49,287 nt of DNA. It comes from a virus. Shown here piece after piece: positions 15,128-20,396 of the stretch; the first letter of the stretch is position 1; the number at the start of each line of letters is the position of its first letter. Location: the IMG/VR virus record IMGVR_UViG_3300036886_000138, positions 1-49,287 of that record; one strand, given 5' to 3'. The notes below the pieces were generated by a model that was not told the origin of the DNA, did not search any database, and saw only the letters and a list, made by a program, of their open reading frames with translations. A program made the position numbers and the translations under genes.

Positions 15128-15634
15128 TTACGCGGTAGCGCTGGCCTTCTGGAACTCCTGCAACAGCTTCGCCATTTCCTCCGGCGTCAATTCGCTGAAC
15201 ATCTTGCGAATCTTGTCCGCAGGCGCCAGCCGTTTGCGTTCGGTAGCTGCCGCGCAAGCTTCCTTCAAATCGTACTCGCCTTCGACTGGTTCGAATTCCG
15301 AATCGGTCAAAGTGTCGCGCACGAATACTTGCTGCTTCAGAACCAAACCGCGGTTGACGATGTTCGCCCGTTGCGCAGGGTCCGATACCAGCTCTACGAA
15401 GTCTGCGTCGGTTTCGACCTCGTAGAATCGGAACGCTTGTATCAAGGGATTCTGAGTTTTGGAACCAGCAACTTCCGGCTCCGCCACCGTTGCACCAGGC
15501 TCCTTCGCCTTCGCAACTTCCTTGTTGTATTTGTTCTCGGGCAACACCCGCACATACGGCGTACCGGCTTCGCCTGGTTTTTCCGCTGGCGCGATAGCCG
15601 TAACACCGATATACGTTTCGAGTGATGTTTTCAT
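15128..15634 (-). CDS. Hypothetical protein, 168 aa
   Basis: ATG 15634 follows AAAGGAGG by 9 nt and lies behind the strongest-looking early promoter (15724-15752), with a terminator directly after the gene, so it is a one-gene transcription unit probably expressed at high level. The protein is acidic, with a beta-rich start (LETYIGVTAIAP), a central LVLKQQVFVRDTLTDSEFEP segment and a helical end (ELTPEEMAKLLQEFQKA). No family recognised. High expression would suit an early takeover or DNA-binding protein, but that is inference. Confidence 0.72.
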   Translation of the reverse strand: MKTSLETYIGVTAIAPAEKPGEAGTPYVRVLPENKYNKEVAKAKEPGATVAEPEVAGSKTQNPLIQAFRFYEVETDADFVELVSDPAQRANIVNRGLVLKQQVFVRDTLTDSEFEPVEGEYDLKEACAAATERKRLAPADKIRKMFSELTPEEMAKLLQEFQKASATA

Positions 15635-15723
15635 CGGTTATTACCTCCTTTAGGATAGCGTGCAAAGCACGCTGGGTCAACCCTGACGTTTTAAGCGACC
15701 GCGCCGGGATTGAAACTTTGATT

Positions 15724-15752
15724 ATGATAGCATACCTCTTTTAAAAAGTCAA
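15724..15752 (-). promoter_or_regulatory. Sigma70-like promoter with extended -10
   Basis: Minus strand TTGACT (15752-15747), 17-nt spacer, TATCAT (15729-15724) preceded by TGC. It drives the 168-aa gene. It is the closest match to consensus in the window. Confidence 0.78.
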
Positions 15753-15809
15753 GCATTATTTAAAACTTTAATCGCTTTGTTATGTGTGCCTTGCACACTC
15801 AAGCGTGTA

Positions 15810-16178
15810 TTAACGCAAAACTTCGTCGGTAATATCCTGGGCAACACAATAACGAAGATGGTCTTCGATTGCTTCGTGGATATAAGCAAGCAACGCTTGT
15901 TCGGAACCTTCTTCATCGGTGGGCCATTTATCACCGGCTAATGCCATACTAGCACCGATAAAACGATGTGGGCATGGAATACAACCAACTTGTGATTTAG
16001 GCTCTGATTGCCCTATCTGTTCATATTGTGAATGATTAGGGTTACGGAGCACGTTAATGACCAAATCACCAGACGTGTCCGGCTCGGTTGATTGGGTAAA
16101 CGTGATGGTAAAAGCTTCGCTTTTCGTAGCGCCACTTACTCCATCCATTTTATCCCATATGGTATGTTCGACAATCAT
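15810..16178 (-). CDS. Hypothetical protein, 122 aa
   Basis: ATG 16178 has GGGAGA about 10 nt upstream and follows the stop of the zinc-ribbon gene by six bases. The N-terminus is beta-rich (KSEAFTITFTQS, GDLVINVLRN); the centre has a GCIPCPHRFIG cysteine pair; the end is an acidic helix. No family recognised. A 19-nt stretch within it (15938-15956) is repeated in an intergenic region at 17384. A GTGTGC/GCACAC hairpin follows the stop (15784-15798) but has no U run. Confidence 0.62.
   Translation of the reverse strand: MIVEHTIWDKMDGVSGATKSEAFTITFTQSTEPDTSGDLVINVLRNPNHSQYEQIGQSEPKSQVGCIPCPHRFIGASMALAGDKWPTDEEGSEQALLAYIHEAIEDHLRYCVAQDITDEVLR
15938..15956. repeat. 19-nt exact repeat, coding copy
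   Basis: GCTAATGCCATACTAGCAC occurs here inside the 122-aa gene and again, identical and in the same orientation, at 17384-17402 between genes. Confidence 0.6.
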
Positions 16179-16184
16179 GGTTTT

Positions 16185-16637
16185 TTATTCTCCCGTATTT
16201 GTGTTAGCGTTACAAACGCCTGCGCGCTTTCCGCTCGCAATCTCAAATAACTCCTTAATCAATTCCGACCGTGAGATTGCCGGCCCGCTTGCGGTTGCCA
16301 AACGCTCTGGCAATTCTCGCAGCGATTCCAAGGCGTCAAACGCCTTGCGTCGGTTTCGCATATCTTTGCTGATGAATTGTGGAGCACCACACTCCATTCT
16401 ATCGATGTCGCTAAAGCGAGCACCACAACGGCGGCAATTATAACTCCTAATCTCTATCTGTTGTGGTTCACCGTTTGCGGTGGCGTTCGCTGGGAGTGTA
16501 ATCATACGCGAGAAGCTTGGTAACATATAGCAAGTCTTTGCCCCACACCCTGGACAATGAACGCCGGTGCGACCACAACCACAGGTTACCTGTGTTTGTG
16601 CACCGACTTGGTTTCTCTCTTTGGTTGCTTGAATCAT
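16185..16637 (-). CDS. Zinc-ribbon protein, 150 aa
   Basis: ATG 16637 is 9 nt after GGAGGG; the ATG at 16658 lies upstream of that site and is rejected. Residues 10-35 carry CGCGRTGVHCPGCGAKTC, and about 40 residues later YNCRRCGARF completes a second ribbon half. The C-terminal half is helical and charged (SELIKELFEIASGKRAG). It may be a small transcription or nucleic-acid-binding factor. Its promoter and an operator lie just upstream. Confidence 0.68.
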   Translation of the reverse strand: MIQATKERNQVGAQTQVTCGCGRTGVHCPGCGAKTCYMLPSFSRMITLPANATANGEPQQIEIRSYNCRRCGARFSDIDRMECGAPQFISKDMRNRRKAFDALESLRELPERLATASGPAISRSELIKELFEIASGKRAGVCNANTNTGE

Positions 16638-16660
16638 AGGATAGTGCCCTCCATGCATGT

Positions 16661-16689
16661 ATGCTACACTATGCGGAGCACTGTGTCAA
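16661..16689 (-). promoter_or_regulatory. Sigma70-like promoter
   Basis: Minus strand TTGACA (16689-16684), 17-nt spacer, TAGCAT (16666-16661), leading into the zinc-ribbon gene at 16637. Confidence 0.7.
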
Positions 16690-16699
16690 GGATTATTTT

Positions 16700-16723
16700 G
16701 CACTATAAGTGCTTCAGATTCAA
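16700..16723. promoter_or_regulatory. Second copy of the palindromic operator
   Basis: GCACTATAAGTGC (16700-16712) plus eleven following bases match 11717-11740 with one difference. As at 11.7 kb, it lies between the stop of one gene and the -35 of the next promoter. Confidence 0.55.
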
Positions 16724-16727
16724 GCGT

Positions 16728-16928
16728 TTACGCTTGTATGTTACCCTGTGCGAAATTCTTCATAATATGGTCAATCATAAAACACTGGCCACGATAATAC
16801 CAAGTGGCATTTTTCCATAATTCTGCCTCCTTGAATGGTCTATTCTCCGCGACACTAGTTAAAGCGGCCGTTGTGTGTGACCCATATTGAAAAGAAAGGT
16901 ACCTTAAAATACGAAGTGCTTCTCTCAT
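16728..16928 (-). CDS. Hypothetical protein, 66 aa
   Basis: ATG 16928 follows AAAGGAGG by 8-9 nt, within CATTAAAGGAGGT, a 13-mer also present at 17104-17116. The product (MREALRILRYLSFQYGSHTT, then FKEAELWKNATWYYRGQCFM) is helical and aromatic-rich. No family recognised. The start is clear because the longer frame begins upstream of the ribosome site. Confidence 0.62.
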   Translation of the reverse strand: MREALRILRYLSFQYGSHTTAALTSVAENRPFKEAELWKNATWYYRGQCFMIDHIMKNFAQGNIQA

Positions 16929-16971
16929 ATCTAATACCTCCTTTAATGTATAACACATTTAGTGCTTTCGT

Positions 16972-17056
16972 ATAATAATGTGCCCTCAACATTACCTCTC
17001 TGCGTTATTAACGCGATGGGTTTAAGCCCTAGAGAGTGCCGAGGGCACATTATTAT
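16972..17056 (-). ncRNA. Strongly structured noncoding segment (branched inverted repeat)
   Basis: A perfect 16-bp inverted repeat (16972-16987 with 17041-17056) encloses a 6-bp stem, CTCTCT (16996-17001) with AGAGAG (17031-17036). Inside that lie two small palindromes: GCGTTATTAACGC (17002-17014) and GGGTTTAAGCCC (17018-17029). The nested stems would fold as a multibranched RNA of about 85 nt. No convincing gene crosses it. Whether it is a free RNA, a leader or a DNA site cannot be told from sequence. Confidence 0.5.
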
Positions 17057-17095
17057 GCTGGCATCTTCCGCCCTGTGCGGATTAAGATGCCAGCA
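17056..17095. repeat. Long hairpin next to the branched inverted repeat
   Basis: TGCTGGCATCTT (17056-17067) pairs perfectly with AAGATGCCAGCA (17084-17095); inside, CCGC pairs with GCGG around a 5-nt loop, with a 3-nt bulge. On the minus strand it follows AAAGGAGGTG (17113-17104), a ribosome-site sequence with no real gene behind it, only a four-codon GTG mini-frame. Confidence 0.6.
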
Positions 17096-17149
17096 CTCGC
17101 TTGCACCTCCTTTAATGTTTGGTGCTCGCACCACGCCTGTCGCTCGCAT

Positions 17150-17323
17150 TTATGCCAATGCGATAACGATAGTAATCGCCGCAGGCGGTGGCTCCGTGAG
17201 CGCCCACTTTTCGATGTACAACGTCCGCACCGCAGGCGGCTTGCCTTGCACCACGATGGCGTCGTAGACGTGGGTTGACTTCGTTGATTTAACCAATCGT
17301 AAACCAACCTGAATCGCTTCCAT
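17150..17323 (-). CDS. Hypothetical protein, 57 aa
   Basis: ATG 17323 follows AAAAGGAGG by about 11 nt. The sequence alternates like a beta-rich protein (MEAIQVGLRLVKSTKSTHVY, DAIVVQGKPPAVRTLYIEKW) ending in a hydrophobic PPPAAITIVIALA tail. No family recognised. The 80 nt before its start contain the 19-nt repeat and a partial copy of it. Confidence 0.58.
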   Translation of the reverse strand: MEAIQVGLRLVKSTKSTHVYDAIVVQGKPPAVRTLYIEKWALTEPPPAAITIVIALA

Positions 17324-17383
17324 GCTTTGTATCACCTCCTTTTATATTAAACGTGGCTAATGCCATGTTATAATGTTAGCGAA

Positions 17384-17402
17384 GCTAATGCCATACTAGC
17401 AC
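17384..17402. repeat. 19-nt exact repeat, intergenic copy
   Basis: Identical to 15938-15956. The first 11 bases, GCTAATGCCAT, recur once more at 17356-17366, so the upstream region of the 57-aa gene carries two direct copies 28 nt apart. Confidence 0.6.
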
Positions 17403-17403
17403 G

Positions 17404-17667
17404 TTAAAATGAATCGTTCAACGGGCACATTGATGCCCAATGAAACGCTTGTGCGTTATCCTGCGTGACGTAACCACAAGGCCCGTAGAGACCATGCTTA
17501 ATCGGCAACTTGAACTTCTCCGGCGACCGCTTCCAACGCTTGCACGCGCCGTTGACACGAAAACGTACCGATGGGTTCGTCTTATCCGACGCGCTAGTAT
17601 TAGAGCAATCGCCATAGTGCAATCGTTGGCCATGTTGTGAGCTAGTGGCCGTATCAATCGTTATCAT
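17404..17667 (-). CDS. Hypothetical protein, 87 aa
   Basis: ATG 17667 follows GGAGG by 8 nt. The product is basic in the middle (RFRVNGACKRWKRSPEKFKL) and ends GLYGPCGYVTQDNAQAFHWA with several aromatic and Cys residues. No family recognised. The 455 nt upstream carry no gene. Confidence 0.6.
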   Translation of the reverse strand: MITIDTATSSQHGQRLHYGDCSNTSASDKTNPSVRFRVNGACKRWKRSPEKFKLPIKHGLYGPCGYVTQDNAQAFHWASMCPLNDSF

Positions 17668-18122
17668 TCTAATACCTCCATTTATCCGAAACGAAGTTGG
17701 CGTTTATGATGCCGTTATGTTAGCGGGGCAATGCCGTGGTACTGTGTTTTACACTGTGCTACGCACTGTACTGTGTAATGTAATGTGCTGTGCTTAATGT
17801 GCTGCGAATAAATCTACACTGTCACTCGCACCGCTGCCGTATTGTATTTATCATACCATAATAAAAAATATATATATATAAGAGAGAGAGAGGCGAGCGA
17901 GGCGCGGCCGTCTGCGAGAGAGACAGCGCATGATTATTCACAGTACAGTACGCACAGCACAGCGCAGCGCACAGCACAGCGTATAACGCAGTGAGCACAC
18001 TCAATAGAATCAACAATATAGCCTAGGCGAGTGGCTCCGCTTTAATGCTATGGCGGAGCCTGCGGTGGTAGGTGCGGCGTGCGCCGCTCGGCAGTATCGC
18101 TTGCGCGATTACATGAAGATTA
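17668..18122. other. Gene-free region with AT-rich dyad and iteron-like repeats; candidate replication origin
   Basis: No supported gene in 455 nt. ACTGTACTGTG (17765-17775) and CACAGTACAGT (17939-17949) form an 11-bp inverted repeat whose centre falls at about 17857. That centre is an AT-only tract, (TA)n at 17859-17880, followed by (AG)6 at 17881-17892. The left flank is rich in CTGTG/GTGCTG words (17740-17808). The right flank holds two direct copies of CGCACAGCACAGCG (17951-17964 and 17968-17981). An AT-rich unwinding element flanked by repeated words is typical of origins. It lies beside the divergent promoter region. Inference only. Confidence 0.45.
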
Positions 18123-18407
18123 TTATACCGGCACGCTGCAAAGTGTGCATTGTACATGCACGATTTTGCCATGACGGCAGAAACCAATCTTATCAGTGTT
18201 AAACCCTTGTGCGCGTAGCGCAGCGTTCGCACGCTGGGCTTGCGCTATCACGGTATTGATATCGGTTTTCCACCGTGAATCGTATGCCTGCCGCGCAAGC
18301 ACGTCACTTGCTGGCACACGGGATGGAGAGACCATTGATTCGGCACTAGCAAACGTAGTTTGCTTATGCCGGCGCGCTAAGGAACGCGCTATGGTTCCAT
18401 AGTTCAT
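18123..18407 (-). CDS. Hypothetical protein with C-terminal zinc-like motif, 94 aa
   Basis: ATG 18407 follows AAAGGGAGG by 6-7 nt. The N-terminal two thirds is helical and basic (MNYGTIARSLARRHKQTTFA); the C-terminus is IGFCRHGKIVHVQCTLCSVP, a C-x-H...C-x2-C set that could hold zinc. The first part resembles a DNA-binding helix bundle only in composition. No family recognised. Confidence 0.6.
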   Translation of the reverse strand: MNYGTIARSLARRHKQTTFASAESMVSPSRVPASDVLARQAYDSRWKTDINTVIAQAQRANAALRAQGFNTDKIGFCRHGKIVHVQCTLCSVPV

Positions 18408-18427
18408 TTGAAACCTCCCTTTAATTT

Positions 18428-18456
18428 AGAGTGTGATTAGAATTGTATGCTTTGCG
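18428..18456 (+). repeat. 29-nt inverted repeat, left copy
   Basis: This segment matches the reverse complement of 18865-18893 at 26 of 29 positions. The shared core is AGTGTGATTAG, then TTGTATGCTTTGCG. The two copies flank the 119-aa gene. Confidence 0.7.
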
Positions 18457-18464
18457 TTTAATGC

Positions 18465-18824
18465 TTATTGCTTTGCAGGTGCTACAGGGATTACAGCGGC
18501 AGGTAGTCGTATGCCTAGCTTTGCGGCCGAAAGTAATACAAGCTCTAGCTTTGCGCGTTCCTTTGAACTCATGGGCTCGCCTTTCAAAGCTTTAGACATC
18601 GTGCGATTGTTATCAGAGTATTCCTCCGACCTGTCCCATGCTTTGCGGGTCTTGACCATGAAGTCCGCCAAGATGTCATCGACAAAGGCATTAAGACTAG
18701 ATGCGTATCCAATCTCTTTGCGCCGTTCACGAGCTTCGCGGTAGAATGATTGAATCAAATCCACTGTTGCTGGTGAGTCAATGACTATCTTTGTCGTGGT
18801 CAATGCTGTGTTAGCGGTATCCAT
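18465..18824 (-). CDS. Hypothetical protein flanked by inverted repeats, 119 aa
   Basis: First gene of the leftward unit. ATG 18824 has GGAG 10 nt upstream; the frame from 18881 would begin in the promoter. The product is mostly helical (ATVDLIQSFYREARERRKEI, LNAFVDDILADFMVKTRKAW) with a Pro/Ala-rich hydrophobic end (LGIRLPAAVIPVAPAKQ). A short basic helix resembles ribbon-helix-helix style proteins but the fold is not clear. Position suggests an immediate-early protein. No family recognised. Confidence 0.65.
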   Translation of the reverse strand: MDTANTALTTTKIVIDSPATVDLIQSFYREARERRKEIGYASSLNAFVDDILADFMVKTRKAWDRSEEYSDNNRTMSKALKGEPMSSKERAKLELVLLSAAKLGIRLPAAVIPVAPAKQ

Positions 18825-18864
18825 ATGCTTTACGCTCCATTGGCGCATAGCGCCTAGTAAGATG

Positions 18865-18893
18865 CGCAAAGCATACAACACTAATCACACTAT
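18865..18893 (-). repeat. 29-nt inverted repeat, right copy
   Basis: Pairs with 18428-18456 (26/29). This copy overlaps the -10 region and transcription start of the leftmost early promoter. Confidence 0.7.
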
Positions 18894-18906
18894 ATTTAAT
18901 TGTCAA
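18878..18906 (-). promoter_or_regulatory. First leftward early promoter
   Basis: Minus strand TTGACA (18906-18901), 17-nt spacer, TAGTGT (18883-18878). It drives the 119-aa gene and the leftward unit. TGACAG/CTGTCA and ATAGTGT-type words just upstream may be regulatory. Confidence 0.68.
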
Positions 18907-19202
18907 GTACACTGACAGCTTGCGAATAACCCCGCACTGTCACATATAGTGTCCGTCAGAGTGACGGGGGCTCAAATTCGGATTGCGTCGGCGGCAGGAA
19001 GAACACCCGCAAATAATTTTTTCCACCTTTATAAGCTTCGTTTATTAGTTGGCATTTATTGTATGAGATGCCGTTAATGTTCACTTTGTGAGCGTTTAGG
19101 GCCGCGCGCTCTGCGCTTTACGGCCCGTGTTTAGCGAAGCGCGCTCGCGCAAGCGAGAAGCGAAAAAGTTGTAACTTGTTGAAAACATTAAGAATAAAGG
19201 CC

Positions 19203-19231
19203 TTGACAAAAGCTTTTTTATATGAGATGAT
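19203..19231 (+). promoter_or_regulatory. Rightward promoter of the late unit
   Basis: TTGACA (19203-19208), 17-nt spacer, GATGAT (19226-19231). It is the only consensus-like plus-strand promoter seen before the terminase genes. No phage RNA polymerase gene was recognised, so host polymerase is expected to transcribe the late genes. Confidence 0.62.
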
Positions 19232-19255
19232 GTCTAGGATGCGGTGGCGAACCCG

Positions 19256-19312
19256 AGCGCGTTACTGCGTAGGAAATGGTTTCCAAAAACCATCTTTTTA
19301 CCCTAACGCGCT
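19256..19312 (+). promoter_or_regulatory. Structured leader with terminator-like hairpin (possible attenuator)
   Basis: ATGGTTT (19276-19282) pairs with AAACCAT (19287-19293), followed by CTTTTTA. GGAAA (19272-19276) can instead pair with TTTCC (19280-19284), which would prevent the first stem. An outer stem, AGCGCGTTA (19256-19264) with TAACGCGCT (19304-19312), encloses both. It sits between the promoter and the first late gene. Confidence 0.5.
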
Positions 19313-19347
19313 TCGCGGTTTTATCGCTGCGCGAGAATAGGTGAAAA

Positions 19348-19929
19348 TTGGGAACCCCTGTAGATAACCAGAACGGAGCAAGCAATGTACAGGGCAACCC
19401 CCGCCCCACAATTCAAAGCAAGACCTGGCTCAAGATTGAACAGATTGCCCGGATGCGAGTAGCAGGTATTAGCGTTACTCGCATGGCAATGATCTTTGGC
19501 GTAACCGAAGCAAGTATTACATACGTTATAGGATTGCCGGAATACGCCGAGCTTGAGCAGTGTATTTTGCTTGGCACGACCACAAAGATGGACGAGGCAC
19601 TCGCGTGTCGCGCTGCCGAGATGAGGAAGGTATTTGCTGTCGGCGTGCCCGCTGCGATGAGGGCGTTGGTGGAAACCGTGAATCAACGACGTGATCTTAG
19701 GTCGAGAATGGAAGCGGCGAAGGAGCTTCTTGATCGTGACCCGCAGCGCGTTTTTTCCAAAGGCAGTATCGCCGCTGGCGATGGGGCGTTTAACGTAACT
19801 CCGTTGCCGGAAGCTTTACTTAACTCCGTGGCGGAGGATAGCAACAAAACCGTTGAACAGGTCAAGACCTCTGATAACGCGCCGTTAGAAGGTGGCGATC
19901 CTGTAGCTAAAACAGGTCTCGTTCAATGA
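19348..19929 (+). CDS. Candidate small terminase subunit
   Basis: The 193-aa protein has a helix-turn-helix-like segment at about residues 26-65 (WLKIEQIARMRVAGISVTRM, MAMIFGVTEASITYVIG), then a helical central part and a disordered acidic tail, the plan of phage TerS proteins that bind pac or cos DNA. It is the first gene of the late unit and close to the large terminase. Start is TTG 19348 with AGGTG 4-5 nt upstream. No other TerS candidate is visible. Two unrelated genes separate it from TerL, which is unusual. Confidence 0.62.
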   Translation: MGTPVDNQNGASNVQGNPRPTIQSKTWLKIEQIARMRVAGISVTRMAMIFGVTEASITYVIGLPEYAELEQCILLGTTTKMDEALACRAAEMRKVFAVGVPAAMRALVETVNQRRDLRSRMEAAKELLDRDPQRVFSKGSIAAGDGAFNVTPLPEALLNSVAEDSNKTVEQVKTSDNAPLEGGDPVAKTGLVQ

Positions 19930-20396
19930 AACAAATGGACGCAGAGTTTGCCAAGTGTTTATCAGAACTTGCAGAAAACGCAACACCCCATCCTTTTATT
20001 GGCCCAGACGGCCACCTCAATGATATTTCAATCCAAAGTGTTTTGCATCGTGATCATAGGTATGACACCTGTGGAGACTGGTATCGTGATGGTATGATAC
20101 CAGGCGAAGGCGTTTTGCGTATTCGAGTTTCGTTCTTACAAGATTGGCGCAGCGAACTCTGCGTTGCCGTTCATGAGTTAATCGAAGCTGCGCTTTGTGC
20201 GCACGACGGCGTTTCACAACAACAGGTTGATGATTTTGATATGGACCTCAGCAACAAAAATCTAAAAGAACCTGGAGCTTCGACCCAAGCTCCTTACCAT
20301 CAACAGCATAGTTTCGCCGAAGGCGTGGAGCGATTGCTTGTTGATAGGCTAGGACTCAAATGGGCCGAGTACGAATCAACCATCGCGGCTTTATAG
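19926..20396 (+). CDS. HELIEA-motif protein, possible small metal-dependent protein
   Basis: The 156-aa protein contains VAVHELIEAALCAHDGV, where His-Glu-x2-x-Glu resembles a degenerate metallopeptidase helix (HExxH lacks its second His), and an upstream YDTCGDWYRDGMIPGEG segment. Similar short proteins with a HELIEA helix are common in phages and uncharacterised. ATG 19926 overlaps the previous stop by 4 nt. Its last 37 nt overlap the start of the exported 536-aa protein in another frame. Enzymatic activity is uncertain. Confidence 0.6.
   Translation: MKQMDAEFAKCLSELAENATPHPFIGPDGHLNDISIQSVLHRDHRYDTCGDWYRDGMIPGEGVLRIRVSFLQDWRSELCVAVHELIEAALCAHDGVSQQQVDDFDMDLSNKNLKEPGASTQAPYHQQHSFAEGVERLLVDRLGLKWAEYESTIAAL

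Larger units (their letters stand above)
18907..19347. other. Divergent control region between early and late units
   Basis: No gene in 441 nt. It contains the upstream DNA of the leftward promoter, a GGGCCG/CGGCCC hairpin near 19100-19125, a CTCGC-GCAA-GCGAG tetraloop hairpin near 19144-19158, and the rightward promoter and structured leader (listed separately). TATGAGATG occurs twice (about 19061 and 19221), the second inside the late promoter. Confidence 0.6.

Noticed and set aside
14982-15680. Minus-strand frame of 232 codons overlapping the 168-aa gene
   Set aside because: It has odd Arg/Gly-rich composition, runs through the terminator hairpin and shares the region with a gene that has a promoter and ribosome site.
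15784-15798. Hairpin GTGTGC/GCACAC as a terminator of the 122-aa gene
   Set aside because: The stem is perfect but no U run follows on the minus strand.
16972-17056. tRNA or tRNA-like gene
   Set aside because: Several stems are nested, but there is no TTCGA loop, no CCA end and no anticodon arm of normal size.
16943-17149. Minus-strand 68-aa frame through the branched inverted repeat
   Set aside because: It starts next to the previous stop without a ribosome site and its residues simply translate the inverted repeats.
16962-17267. Plus-strand 101-aa frame
   Set aside because: Antisense to the 57-aa gene and across the hairpins; no ribosome site.
17859-17892. Simple TA and AG repeats as a possible CRISPR or satellite
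   Set aside because: Only dinucleotide runs; there are no repeat-spacer units.
17822-18016. Hydrophobic 64-aa minus-strand frame
   Set aside because: It is the translation of the repeated GTGCTG/AT-rich tract, with no ribosome site; the DNA repeats explain it better.
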